Shown: piece after piece, positions 45,626-54,462 of the stretch | How the letters are laid out: every line of letters starts with the position of its first letter | Numbering within the stretch: position 1 is the stretch's first letter | Assembly (NCBI GenBank): GCA_900315175.1 | Contig: OMYA01000006.1 | Location: 19,599-83,598, forward strand | Direction of reading: 5' to 3' | Length of the DNA stretch: 64,000 nt | From: an uncultured Bacteroidales bacterium | Lineage (GTDB): Bacteria > Bacteroidota > Bacteroidia > Bacteroidales > F082 | The notes under the pieces: generated by a model | Told to the model about the DNA's origin: nothing | Seen by the model: the letters and a program-made list of their open reading frames with translations, nothing else | The model's database searches: none | Translations under genes and position numbers: made by a program

Positions 45626-45689
45626 GCTGTCCCCCTTTCTTTTATGATAAAAATTCTACATTCGATCAATGTTTTACGATAAAAACGTG

Positions 45690-45697
45690 CAAAAATA
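45690..45697 (-). promoter_or_regulatory. Promoter -7 element of corA
   Basis: TATTTTTG on the minus strand, exact match; leader about 58 nt. Confidence 0.6.
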
Positions 45698-45736
45698 CAA
45701 TTTTTTTCAAAAAAACCGGTGATTTTTTTTTAAAAA

Positions 45737-47407
45737 TCATTTCTCTTTCCTCAGAAACATTCCAGGCAGCACTTTACAACTGCCTTTAAACTGCGTCTCG
45801 GTGATACGGAAGCCGTCCTTGTCGCGCTTTTTGAGCGTCACATTAGCCGTTTGTCCCTGCGGCAGTCTATTTGAATTGGCGTTGTAATAATAGTTATCCC
45901 AAACCTTGCCTTTTGCGACCTTCACAGACCCCACTTTATTGAGGCTTTGTTTTGTCGCATCATATTGATACACAACGTATTTGTCACCTTCTTCGACACC
46001 CTCTTTTGTGCCGATTCTTGCCGCGATACGCATCTTCTTTGGCGGTTTCGGGTTCGACAGAACCAAGCCGGTGCGCGCGTTTTTCAGTTTTACACCTTTG
46101 AATGTGGTGCAAGTAACTGGTTTTCCTTTCTTATCAACTTGAGGCTCATAAAACTCCTGGGCGTCACCGTCATTTTCATTGCCATTATCCCAGACTTTGC
46201 CTTTCTGGGCTATCGCATAACCGTAAAAGTTGCCATCTTCGTCATAAACTGAGAACTGCTCGCCACCGCGAAGGCCTTCTTTTGTCCCGATTTTTGCCGT
46301 AATCACCTTACCGTCAACGGTTATTGGCGCCTCGAGACGCGGGCTGACGAGGCTGTAAAAGTCGAGAAGCGGAGTCCACACCTTGAAGACATCATTGCGG
46401 TTCTGCAACTCTACGAACACCTTGTTCAGATTTCGCACCATAGTCAGATTGATGATTTGCTCAAAACTTCTTGTAGCAGAAACAATAACCGTGCTACTAT
46501 TTGACTGGCAATCAACGTATTCCATCTTAAACACGTCGCTGGTTTCAAGAAGCTGCGGGTTTTCAACCACCTTATTATTAAAGTAAAGTTGGGTGTTCTC
46601 GTCCCAAACGAGTTTGTAAAGCCATGTGTTCGACTTCAAAGTATAGCCGTCTTTCGTCGAGTTATATACGACATTTGCCGCTGAAACAGCGACATCGCGC
46701 CAAAAACCAGCTGTTTTCTTGTCTGTTCCGTCTTTCACCGCTTTTTCATATGCGGCATTAGCTGTAATGACAGCAGCGTCACGCACAGCTCTCGCGACAG
46801 GTTCATTTTCATAAAATTCAAACTTGGTGAAAGTCATGAAAGTGAATGGAACAAGCTTCATCGACAATTCCTTGATCTGAATGTCCCTATCACGTTTAAG
46901 TGCCGACATCGAAAGGTTCTCATCGCCAGCATTTACAGTATAATAGCCTCTGTCGAAGATGGTCTGCATGTTAATCATAGCTTCTGGATTCTCCGGATAA
47001 TCGACATCGTATGGGATTTTCCCGCCCTTGTTATAATTAAACCATCTCATTATCAGCCTGTTAGCAACTTTATTTCTATTGATGTAGTTCAGGATAAGAC
47101 TTGCCATCTCATCATCCGACACCTTACTGTTGCCTCCCAATGGCACCACGCCTATCTCAGCGCCGTGCTTGTTATACTGGTTCGGGAAGTTTTTTTGAGG
47201 ATCCATATAATCGTTCCACGAGTTGTCAACAATTTCCTTATTCGGGAAATATTCTGAATCGAGATATACCATCTCAAGCGAGCTGCGCATATAGAAATAG
47301 GTGCCGTCTTCGTCTTGGGAAATCATTCCTGTATAATGTTGTGTCTGCGACAAACCATTGACTGTCAGTAACATTACACAAATCAAAAGAGCATAAAGTT
47401 TCTTCAT
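45737..47407 (-). CDS. Secreted protein with duplicated C-terminal module, unknown
   Basis: 556 residues with a signal peptide (MKKLYALLICVMLLTVNGLS). The N-terminal 340 residues have no family I know. The C-terminal part holds two related modules: AKIGTKEGLRGGEQFSVYDED (near 368) with AIAQKGKVWDNGNEN, and ARIGTKEGVEEGDKYVVYQYD (near 462) with VKVAKGKVWDNYYYN. Each pairs IGTKEG with KGKVWDN about 30 residues later. It is the last gene of ssb-gldE-gldD, 9 bp after gldD, so it may be tied to gliding/T9SS or simply to the envelope. The module may be a small beta-barrel; function unknown. Confidence 0.78.
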   Translation of the reverse strand: MKKLYALLICVMLLTVNGLSQTQHYTGMISQDEDGTYFYMRSSLEMVYLDSEYFPNKEIVDNSWNDYMDPQKNFPNQYNKHGAEIGVVPLGGNSKVSDDEMASLILNYINRNKVANRLIMRWFNYNKGGKIPYDVDYPENPEAMINMQTIFDRGYYTVNAGDENLSMSALKRDRDIQIKELSMKLVPFTFMTFTKFEFYENEPVARAVRDAAVITANAAYEKAVKDGTDKKTAGFWRDVAVSAANVVYNSTKDGYTLKSNTWLYKLVWDENTQLYFNNKVVENPQLLETSDVFKMEYVDCQSNSSTVIVSATRSFEQIINLTMVRNLNKVFVELQNRNDVFKVWTPLLDFYSLVSPRLEAPITVDGKVITAKIGTKEGLRGGEQFSVYDEDGNFYGYAIAQKGKVWDNGNENDGDAQEFYEPQVDKKGKPVTCTTFKGVKLKNARTGLVLSNPKPPKKMRIAARIGTKEGVEEGDKYVVYQYDATKQSLNKVGSVKVAKGKVWDNYYYNANSNRLPQGQTANVTLKKRDKDGFRITETQFKGSCKVLPGMFLRKEK

Positions 47408-47416
47408 ATCATTAAA

Positions 47417-47998
47417 TTATTTCCATTCAAGAGTATTTATAAGATGTCTCACATCATCGGTTATGAAGTCGATGACGGGCTGAAGCGAGTCGTTGTTAGG
47501 ATAGGTGTTGAAATACAGCGAACCGCGCATAAAATGCCTGGTGCTGTCGGTCAGGTAAAACTGCAATGGCGATGCAACTCCTTCACCATCAAGGAAATAG
47601 ACAAGACCAAAAACATTTTTATCTTTATTTGTCACGACGCTGTCGCGGATGCCAGTTGCCTTCGTTATGTGTTTGGTAATCATGCGATAAGCGTCTTCAA
47701 TGTATTCCGGAAGGTTGTTTTCAACATTTTTGTAAGAGATATGCACTGTGCCTTTAAACGACGGGAACACAACGTTTGCCCAGTCTTTCTCATTCAGCGA
47801 ATAATAATCGGGAGTGATGGTGGCATAAACCGGGTATTCGAAGGCATAACGAGGCATCGTATCGAGTGTAACATATTGTTTTTCAGGCAAATCGATACGA
47901 AAATAGCCACGAGGCTTCGGTTGCGGCTTGTTATCTCCGCAAGCCGTTGCAACCACAAGGATTAGCAGTACTGCCAGACTATTGGTCAATTTGCTCAT
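47417..47998 (-). CDS. gldD: Gliding motility lipoprotein GldD
   Basis: 193 residues with a lipoprotein signal (lipobox VVATAC, Cys20). The family motif PKPRGYFRIDLPEKQY (about 27-42) directly follows, then FEYPVYATI, FPSFKGTVHISYKNV and a C-terminal FITDDVRHLINTLEW. GldD is needed for gliding in Flavobacterium and occurs in T9SS organisms. Its 5' end overlaps gldE by 20 bp in another frame, so translation is probably coupled. Gene order ssb, gldE, gldD matches that in flavobacteria. In a Bacteroidales it more likely serves T9SS than motility. Confidence 0.92.
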   Translation of the reverse strand: MSKLTNSLAVLLILVVATACGDNKPQPKPRGYFRIDLPEKQYVTLDTMPRYAFEYPVYATITPDYYSLNEKDWANVVFPSFKGTVHISYKNVENNLPEYIEDAYRMITKHITKATGIRDSVVTNKDKNVFGLVYFLDGEGVASPLQFYLTDSTRHFMRGSLYFNTYPNNDSLQPVIDFITDDVRHLINTLEWK

Positions 47999-49289
47999 TG
48001 TATATGACTTTTATCTCGATAATCCTACGTTTGTCGGCTTTGACAATTTGAAACACGAATTCCTTATATGATGTTGAGAATCCTGCCCTTGGGATGCGTC
48101 CTTCTTTTTCGAGGATGAGACCGGCGAGCGTGTCGGATTCGCCTTTTATATCTTCAAAGTATAACTCATTGATTTCAAACACCTTACAAAAATCAACGAG
48201 ACTTGTCTGTGCTTGGAATATATAAGTTTTGTCATCGATTTTCTTATAATTCTGATTTTCGGCCACCACATCGAATTCGTCGCTGATGTCGCCGACAATC
48301 TCTTCAAGCACGTCCTCCATGGTAACGAGGCCTGAGGTGCCGCCATATTCATCGACAACGATGGCAATATGAATTTTTTTGGCACGGAAATCCTGGAAAA
48401 GGTCGTTGATTTTCTTGTTTTCCGGCACAAAAAACGCCGGACGGAGCAGATTCTGCCATCTGAAGTCGGGTTCTTCGAGGTGAGGCAGCAGGTCTTTGAC
48501 GTACAAAATACCTTTTATCTCGTCGAGAGTCTCTTCATATACTGGTATTCTGGAGAATCCATTCTCAATAATCATCTCCAATAGGTTGTCAAATTTTGTA
48601 GTGTTTTTCACTGCGAACAGTTGCACGCGAGGTCTCATAATATCGCTCACCTCTTTCTCTCCGAAAGTGGCGATGCCTTGCAACATTGAACGTTCTTCGC
48701 TCGGTGTCTCTTCCGCCGTGGTGATGTCCACTGCCGTAGTCAAATCTTTGATTGACAAGGTGTTAGCATTTTTCTTTGCCATACGTTTGTCGATAATCAT
48801 AGTTGATTTTATCAACAGATTGCTAAGAGGTTTGAAGATGACCACGAGCACGCTTATCGTTGGGGCGAGGGCTCTTGCCAACTGGCGGGCACGTTTCGCC
48901 GCCGTGATTTTCGGAATCATTTCACCGAAAATGAGGAGCAAGGATGTGACAACGACCACATTAATTATGAATGCCCATACTGGATTGGCCGCCATATTAA
49001 ACATTCTCGCCATGATATACGTCGAGAAAATCGTGATGGTAACATTCACTAAATTATTGGTAATCAATATGGTGGCGAGAAAACGTTTGGGGTTGTTCCT
49101 AAGTTCGAGCACTAATTTGTCGGAGCGTTGTTCGGAGTTCTCCATTTCGTTGATATCGTTGGGGAGAAGCGAGAAAAACGCCGTCTCGCTTGCTGATGCG
49201 AGCGCCGAGCAAAGGAGAAGCACCAAAAGGATGAGTAGACACACTACCGTCACCCATGTTATGCCGAGAAAAAACGGAGTTTCAACCAT
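47979..49289 (-). CDS. gldE: Gliding-associated CBS/CorC protein GldE
   Basis: 436 residues. The N-terminal CNNM-type membrane domain (about 12-160, with four hydrophobic helices: VTVVCLLILLVLLLCSALA, FLATILITNNLVNVTI and others) is followed by a CBS-domain pair (about 205-340: DIMRPRVQLFAV, GFSRIPVYEETLDEIKGILYV, IAIVVDEYGGTSGLVTMEDV) and a C-terminal CorC/HlyC-type domain (about 350-430). GldE assists GldD function in flavobacteria. It starts 3 bp after ssb and overlaps gldD. Confidence 0.93.
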   Translation of the reverse strand: MVETPFFLGITWVTVVCLLILLVLLLCSALASASETAFFSLLPNDINEMENSEQRSDKLVLELRNNPKRFLATILITNNLVNVTITIFSTYIMARMFNMAANPVWAFIINVVVVTSLLLIFGEMIPKITAAKRARQLARALAPTISVLVVIFKPLSNLLIKSTMIIDKRMAKKNANTLSIKDLTTAVDITTAEETPSEERSMLQGIATFGEKEVSDIMRPRVQLFAVKNTTKFDNLLEMIIENGFSRIPVYEETLDEIKGILYVKDLLPHLEEPDFRWQNLLRPAFFVPENKKINDLFQDFRAKKIHIAIVVDEYGGTSGLVTMEDVLEEIVGDISDEFDVVAENQNYKKIDDKTYIFQAQTSLVDFCKVFEINELYFEDIKGESDTLAGLILEKEGRIPRAGFSTSYKEFVFQIVKADKRRIIEIKVIYNEQIDQ

Positions 49290-49292
49290 AAT

Positions 49293-49787
49293 TTAGAACG
49301 GGAGGTCGTCGCCATTATAATCTTGACTTGGCATCTGAGCCTCAACAGGCTGTTGGTACTGCGGCTGAGGCTGCTGGTATTGTTGCTGGGGCTGCTGATT
49401 GCCGTATGCGTTATATGAAGCGTTAGGGTTTTGTTGTTGTTGCTGACGGTTACCGCTAAGGCTCATCATCTTATCGACGACGATTTCCGTAATATGTCGT
49501 GTAACATTCTGGTTATCAACATATTGACGTGATTTTATCCTTCCTTCGACATACATCTGGTCACCTTTTACATAATTACGACGTTTGTCGGCTATATCTT
49601 GGGCGAGGTTGCCCCAGCTGACGAGGTTATGCCATTCGGTTTGCTCCTGCCAGTTGCCGTCACGGTCACGGTAACGCTCTGTGGTTGCGAGAGATACGGT
49701 CATTTTCTTTGTTCCGTTGTCGAAAGAAATCACTTCCGGGTCCTTACCCAAATTGCCGATTAAAATCACTTTATTCAGACTTGCCAT
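49293..49787 (-). CDS. ssb: Single-stranded DNA-binding protein
   Basis: 164 residues from MASLNKVILIGNLGKDPEV; the in-frame ATG 9 codons upstream (49814) gives an untypical tail and is not preferred. The OB fold covers 1-108 (TVSLATTERY, TEWHNLVSWG, YVEGRIKSRQY). The linker is very Gln-rich (QQQQQNPNASYNAYGNQQPQ) and the acidic protein-interaction tip is GDDLPF. First gene of the ssb-gldE-gldD operon. I see no exact promoter element close upstream. Confidence 0.96.
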   Translation of the reverse strand: MASLNKVILIGNLGKDPEVISFDNGTKKMTVSLATTERYRDRDGNWQEQTEWHNLVSWGNLAQDIADKRRNYVKGDQMYVEGRIKSRQYVDNQNVTRHITEIVVDKMMSLSGNRQQQQQNPNASYNAYGNQQPQQQYQQPQPQYQQPVEAQMPSQDYNGDDLPF

Positions 49788-49908
49788 AGCACTAAAATTT
49801 TGCACAAAATACACATAAATTAATATTGCAAAAATAAGAAAAAAAACGTATGTGTAAGAAAATGAACGAAAAAAATTATTTTTTTGTGCACGATAAAGAA
49901 AATCTTAT

Positions 49909-49916
49909 TATTTTTG
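49909..49916 (+). promoter_or_regulatory. Promoter -7 element of the HU gene
   Basis: TATTTTTG, exact match, 43 bp before the ATG. Confidence 0.65.
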
Positions 49917-49959
49917 CAGCCGAAAAGGAAGTAATCATAACAATTAAAATATTAAAGAC

Positions 49960-50244
49960 ATGACAAAAGCTGAAATCGTAGCAAAAATCGCTGAAAAAAC
50001 AGGTGTTGAGAAAGGCAACGCCCAGGCAGTAGTTGAGTCTTTCATGGAAATCGTGAAAGAAGCTGTTAAGAATAACGAGGACGTGTATCTCAGAGGCTTT
50101 GGTAGCTTCAAGAGCAAACAAAGAGCAGCTAAGAAGGGTAGAAATATCCGCGCTAACGGTGGCAAGGGTGCAACAATCGTTATCCCAGCTCACAAAGTAC
50201 CTGCTTTCAAGCCAGCTAAATCATTTATCAACGACCTCAAGTAA
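49960..50244 (+). CDS. HU family DNA-binding protein
   Basis: 94-residue histone-like protein. MTKAEIVAKIAEKTGVEKGN opens the helical part; the signature GFGSFKSKQRAAKKGRNI (about 46-63) precedes the arm, where GGKGATIVIPAHKVPAFKPAK follows, with the proline of the arm tip in place. Dimers bend and compact DNA. Followed by the 29-residue basic protein and rng, a common order in Bacteroidota. Confidence 0.95.
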   Translation: MTKAEIVAKIAEKTGVEKGNAQAVVESFMEIVKEAVKNNEDVYLRGFGSFKSKQRAAKKGRNIRANGGKGATIVIPAHKVPAFKPAKSFINDLK

Positions 50245-50268
50245 TTTGGTTTTATAAACTTTTATATT

Positions 50269-50358
50269 ATGCCAAACGGTAAAAAACACAAAAGACACAA
50301 AATGTCTACCCACAAGCGCAAAAAACGCCTCAGAAAGGATAGACATAAAAAGAAATAA
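50269..50358 (+). CDS. 29-residue basic protein, AURKAIP1/COX24-like
   Basis: ATG at 50269 gives MPNGKKHKRHKMSTHKRKKR and nine more residues (LRKDRHKKK), then TAA. 17 of 29 residues are Lys or Arg and 4 are His. It closely resembles the short Bacteroidota proteins named AURKAIP1/COX24 domain proteins, related to the mitochondrial ribosomal protein mS38 and the actinobacterial bS22, with the HKRKKRLRK core. It is probably a small ribosomal protein. It lies 24 bp after the HU gene. Too short for common gene finders. Confidence 0.85.
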   Translation: MPNGKKHKRHKMSTHKRKKRLRKDRHKKK

Positions 50359-50456
50359 TCTATAAGATTGATTTCTTACGGTAAACATAACACAGCATTG
50401 CCAATACCGATGTTGTGTTATTGTTTTTACAATGAATTTCAAACCTTTGTAATATT

Positions 50457-52034
50457 ATGGACAACACAACTACAGTTTCGACAGTCAACAGAGAGCTTGT
50501 CATCAGTTCTGATGTTTCAGAGGTTAATATTGTTTTGTTGGAAGACAAGCAGCTTGTTGAACTCCACAAAGAGCAAATCAACAGTAATTTCGCTGTAGGC
50601 GACGTTTATTATGGCAGGGTGAGAAAGATTTTACCGGGCTTGAACGCTGCTTTTGTCGATATCGGCAACCAGAAAGACGCTTTTCTTCACTATCTGGATT
50701 TAGGTCCGCAGATCAATTCGTTGCTTCAGTTCTCGAAGCTGGCGCACGAAGGCAAGACGGCGCAGGCGGTGATGAGCAAGTTCAAACTGAGTCCCGACAT
50801 TGACAAGACGGGAAAGATCTCGGATTTCATCCAGGCTGGCGACCAGATTCCGGTACAAATCGCGAAAGAGCCAATAAACACTAAGGGTCCGCGCATCTCA
50901 GCAGAGATCTCGTTTGCGGGACGTTACATAGTGTTGGTGCCATTCTCGAACCGTGTGTCGGTGTCGCAAAAGATTCGCAGCGGCGAAGAACGCAGTCGTC
51001 TTAAAAAACTCATTCAGAGCATCCGTCCGAACAATTTCGGCGTCATCATCCGCACAGTGGCGGAAGGAAAGAAAGTCGAAGAACTCGACGCCGACATGAA
51101 GTACCTGCTCGACAAATGGGAGCAGGTCACCGAGTCGTTATACGGAAGCAAGGCTCCGGCAAAACTCGTGAGCGAACTTGACCGTACCTCGGCGATGCTG
51201 AGAGACATCCTCAACGAGTCTTTTAACACGATAACTGTTGATAATCAGGCACTTTTTGACGAAGTCAAGAGCTACATCGCCACCATCGCCCCACAGAAAG
51301 CCGACATCGTGAAACTCTACAAAGGCAAAGAGCCTATCTTTGAGCATTACGGTGTGGCTCGTCAAGTAAAGGGGTCGTTTGGTAGGATTGTCACTATCAG
51401 AAATGGTGTTTACCTCATCATTGAACACACCGAGGCAATGCACGTCATCGACGTCAACAGCGGCCATCGGTTGAACAAAGAAGCATCTCAGGAAGAGAAT
51501 GCATTGGCTGTCAATCTGGAATCGGCAGTGGAGATAGCACGACAAGTGCGCCTCCGTGACTTGGGCGGCATCATCATCGTGGACTTCATCGACATGCACG
51601 AAGCGAAACATCGCAAAGAGCTGTTCGAGAAACTACAAGAAGAAATGGCGAAAGACCGCGCCAAACACACCATCCTCCCTGCCACAAAATTCGGGCTCAT
51701 CCAGATCACACGCCAGCGTGTGCGCCCGGCAACGGAAGTCACCGTACAGGAAAAATGCCCGGCATGCGACGGCACGGGCAAAATAAAACCGTCGCTGGTG
51801 TACATCGACGAGATAGAAAGCAGCCTCAAGTACCTGCTCCTCGACCAAAACGAAAAAGAAGTGACACTTCAGGTGCATCCTTTCATCTTCGCCTATCTGA
51901 CAAAAGGATTCTTCTCCATCGCAAGAAAATGGAGATGGAAGTATCACAAAAAGATACACGTCCAGGAAATCAAGTCTTTCCACGTCCTTCAGTACACCTT
52001 CCTGAATAAAAACGGAGACGAGATTACTTTTTAG
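50457..52034 (+). CDS. rng: Ribonuclease G/E family endoribonuclease
   Basis: 525 residues. An S1 domain is split around a loop insertion (VGDVYYGRVRKILPGLNAAF near 48-67). The catalytic DNase I-like part has the Mg-binding Asp residues in MHVIDVNSG (near 330) and IIIVDFIDMHE (near 371). The zinc-link motif CPACDGTGK is near 436-444. No RNase E-type C-terminal scaffold is present, so it is RNase G-like; it would process rRNA and decay mRNA. Its stop codon lies at the start of a heptamer repeat array and terminator. Confidence 0.94.
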   Translation: MDNTTTVSTVNRELVISSDVSEVNIVLLEDKQLVELHKEQINSNFAVGDVYYGRVRKILPGLNAAFVDIGNQKDAFLHYLDLGPQINSLLQFSKLAHEGKTAQAVMSKFKLSPDIDKTGKISDFIQAGDQIPVQIAKEPINTKGPRISAEISFAGRYIVLVPFSNRVSVSQKIRSGEERSRLKKLIQSIRPNNFGVIIRTVAEGKKVEELDADMKYLLDKWEQVTESLYGSKAPAKLVSELDRTSAMLRDILNESFNTITVDNQALFDEVKSYIATIAPQKADIVKLYKGKEPIFEHYGVARQVKGSFGRIVTIRNGVYLIIEHTEAMHVIDVNSGHRLNKEASQEENALAVNLESAVEIARQVRLRDLGGIIIVDFIDMHEAKHRKELFEKLQEEMAKDRAKHTILPATKFGLIQITRQRVRPATEVTVQEKCPACDGTGKIKPSLVYIDEIESSLKYLLLDQNEKEVTLQVHPFIFAYLTKGFFSIARKWRWKYHKKIHVQEIKSFHVLQYTFLNKNGDEITF

Positions 52035-52127
52035 TTAAAAGTTAAAAGAGTAAAGTTAAAAGAGCGCGAAGCGGCCACAAACGTTTTACGCTCTTTTCTT
52101 TTAACTTTTAACTTTTATCTTTTAACA
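52033..52127. terminator. Terminator within AGTTAAA heptamer arrays, after rng
   Basis: AGTTAAA units begin at the stop codon itself (TAG, 52032-52034). The hairpin arms aaaagagcg (52058-52066) and cgctctttt (52089-52097) are exact complements. To the right ttttaac units repeat in inverse sense (to about 52127). Core and flanks match 44612-44700. Confidence 0.85.
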
Positions 52128-52142
52128 AATACATTTTTTTAG

Positions 52143-52150
52143 TATTTTTG
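52143..52150 (+). promoter_or_regulatory. Promoter -7 element of trpS
   Basis: TATTTTTG, exact match, 19 bp before the ATG. Confidence 0.65.
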
Positions 52151-52169
52151 CATTTTAAATGTACTTCTT

Positions 52170-53168
52170 ATGAAAGAAATCGTATTAAGCGGCATCAGGC
52201 CAACAGGTAACTTACATCTCGGGAACTATTTCGGCGCAGTGAAAAACTTCATCCGCCTCCAAGATAACTATAACTGTTATTTCTTTATCGCTGATTATCA
52301 TTCACTTACAACACATCCGCATCCAGACGACCTTCACGGAAGAGTGCGCCAGATTCTGGTGGAATACCTCGCCGCAGGCGTCGACCCGGAAAAAGCCACA
52401 TTGTACGTGCAAAGCGACGTTCCGGAAGTCGTGGAGTTGTATCTGTTCCTCAATATGAATGCATATATCGGTGAACTTGAGCGTGTTACCACATTCAAGG
52501 AGAAGGTGCGTAAGCAGCCTGACAACGTCAACGCAGGACTCCTCACCTACCCCACACTGATGGCAGCTGACATCTTGATTCATAAGTCACAATATGTGCC
52601 AGTAGGCAAAGACCAGGAGCAAAACCTTGAGAAAGCACGCGATTTTGCTGCGCGTTTCAACAATATCTACGGTGTGGAATACTTCCCCATCCCACAGGCG
52701 TTTAACTTTGGAAATCAATTAGTTAAGGTGCCAGGACTCGACGGCAACGGCAAGATGGGCAAAAGCGAGGGGGAAGGCAACGCCATCTTCTTGGCTGAAG
52801 ACGATGCCTCTATCCGCAAGAAAGTGATGCGCGCCAAAACCGACAGCGGTCCTACCGAGATGAACCAGGAAAAGCCGGAGCCTATAGCGAACCTCTTCCA
52901 GCTGATGAGTATAGTGTCGAAACCAGAAACGGTGCAGTTCTTCGACGATGCATACAACAACATGACCATCCGCTACGGCGACATGAAGAAACAACTCGCC
53001 GAAGACATGATTCAGTTTGTGACGCCAATCCGTGAAAAGATTCGCGAAATCGACGCAAACGACGAATATATTAATAAGGTGGCTCGCATGGGAGCTGAAA
53101 AAGCACGCGAAAGCGCAAGAAAGACTATCAAAGAGGTAAGGGAAATTATAGGATTTAAACCGTTTTAA
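52170..53168 (+). CDS. trpS: Tryptophanyl-tRNA synthetase
   Basis: Class I synthetase, 332 residues. The HIGH-type motif is HLGN at 16-19 in GIRPTGNLHLGNYFGA; the KMSKS-type motif is KMGKS near 195-199. YPTLMAADILIHKSQYVPVGKDQ (split: YPTLMAADIL, VPVGKDQ) is the Trp pocket region. First gene of a run trpS, hflX, tatD, ansA. The trpS-hflX gap holds several hairpins. Confidence 0.96.
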   Translation: MKEIVLSGIRPTGNLHLGNYFGAVKNFIRLQDNYNCYFFIADYHSLTTHPHPDDLHGRVRQILVEYLAAGVDPEKATLYVQSDVPEVVELYLFLNMNAYIGELERVTTFKEKVRKQPDNVNAGLLTYPTLMAADILIHKSQYVPVGKDQEQNLEKARDFAARFNNIYGVEYFPIPQAFNFGNQLVKVPGLDGNGKMGKSEGEGNAIFLAEDDASIRKKVMRAKTDSGPTEMNQEKPEPIANLFQLMSIVSKPETVQFFDDAYNNMTIRYGDMKKQLAEDMIQFVTPIREKIREIDANDEYINKVARMGAEKARESARKTIKEVREIIGFKPF

Positions 53169-53264
53169 CCCCATGTAGGGGATAAAGCATGCCTTATCCC
53201 AACGGGTGATAACGCCTTATCCCAATATCCAAGCAGAAAGTAAAATAATCCCTTCGGGATTTTT
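53169..53264. repeat. Tandem hairpins between trpS and hflX
   Basis: CCCC-ATGTA-GGGG (53169-53181), GGGATAA-N8-TTATCCC (53179-53200), GGGTGATAA-CGCC-TTATCCC (53204-53223), and AATCCC-TTC-GGGATT with a following T-run (53247-53264). CCTTATCCCAA occurs twice. The last hairpin ends 6 bp before the hflX ATG. Confidence 0.8.
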
Positions 53265-53269
53265 AATAT

Positions 53270-54451
53270 ATGATTGATCACGAGAAGAAACAAGAGAGAG
53301 CGGTTTTGGTGGCCGTGAGCACCTATGAGCAGAACCGCGAGCGCACGGAGGAATACCTCGATGAGCTGGAGTTCCTTTTGGAGACAGCGGGAGGCATCGC
53401 CGTGGGACGTTTCGTGCAGCCGCTGGAACGCCCAAACAGCGTGACGTATCTGGGAACAGGAAAACTCGAAGAGCTGAAGCAATACATCAAAGCCGAAGAA
53501 ATCGACATGGCGATTTTCGACGATGAGCTCAGCGCCACACAGATCCGCAACCTTGAGAAAGAATTGGAATGCCGCATCCTTGACCGGACCAACCTCATCC
53601 TCGATATTTTTGCCAAAAACGCAAAGACAGCCTACGCCAAGACTCAGGTGGAACTCGCCCAGTATCAATATATGTTGCCACGTCTGACCAGGATGTGGAC
53701 GCACTTGGAGCGCCAACGAGGCGGTATCGGAATGAGAGGCCCTGGCGAGACACAGATCGAGACCGACCGTAAAATCATCCGCAACAAAATAGCTTCTCTG
53801 AAAGAGAAACTCGAAGAGATTGACATGCAGAAGTCAGTGCAGCGTAAAAACCGCCAGCAGATGGTGCGCGTGGCTCTCGTGGGATACACCAACGTCGGCA
53901 AGTCCACGATAATGAACATGTTAAGCAAGAGCGACGTGTTTGCCGAAAACAAGCTTTTCGCCACTTTAGACACCACAGTTAGAAAAGTCGTGATCGAAAA
54001 CCTGCCGTTTTTGCTGTCAGACACCGTGGGGTTTATCCGCAAACTGCCGACACAGCTGGTGGAATCGTTCAAGTCGACCCTCGACGAGGTGAGAGAATCG
54101 GATATTTTGCTGCATGTGGTCGACATCTCGCATCCTGATTTCGAGTCACAAATCGAGACGGTGAACCAGACCCTGACCGACATCGGGGCTGGCGACAAGA
54201 AAGTCATCATGGTGTTCAACAAGATTGACGCTTACACATTTGAGGAAAAAGACGCCGACGATTTGACGCCGATTACCAAGAAAAACTACACTTTAGACGA
54301 CTGGAAGAAAACCTGGATGGCAAAAGGCAAGCCGTGCATCTTCATCTCAGCAGCGGAAAAGACTCATTATCAAGAGTTTAGAGACTTGCTCTACAAGGAA
54401 ATCCGCGACATGCACGCCATCAGATACCCATACGACAATTTCCTTTATTAA
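53270..54451 (+). CDS. hflX: GTPase HflX
   Basis: 393 residues. N-terminal HflX domain (1-200) with VTYLGTGKLEEL near 62-73 and the glycine-rich GGIGMRGPGETQIETDRK near 153-170. The G domain follows: G1 GYTNVGKST near 205-213, DTVGFIRKLP near 250-259, and NKID near 313. HflX splits ribosomes under stress. The ATG follows a hairpin and T-run by 6 bp, which might influence its expression. tatD starts 11 bp downstream. Confidence 0.95.
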   Translation: MIDHEKKQERAVLVAVSTYEQNRERTEEYLDELEFLLETAGGIAVGRFVQPLERPNSVTYLGTGKLEELKQYIKAEEIDMAIFDDELSATQIRNLEKELECRILDRTNLILDIFAKNAKTAYAKTQVELAQYQYMLPRLTRMWTHLERQRGGIGMRGPGETQIETDRKIIRNKIASLKEKLEEIDMQKSVQRKNRQQMVRVALVGYTNVGKSTIMNMLSKSDVFAENKLFATLDTTVRKVVIENLPFLLSDTVGFIRKLPTQLVESFKSTLDEVRESDILLHVVDISHPDFESQIETVNQTLTDIGAGDKKVIMVFNKIDAYTFEEKDADDLTPITKKNYTLDDWKKTWMAKGKPCIFISAAEKTHYQEFRDLLYKEIRDMHAIRYPYDNFLY

Positions 54452-54462
54452 AACGTAACACG

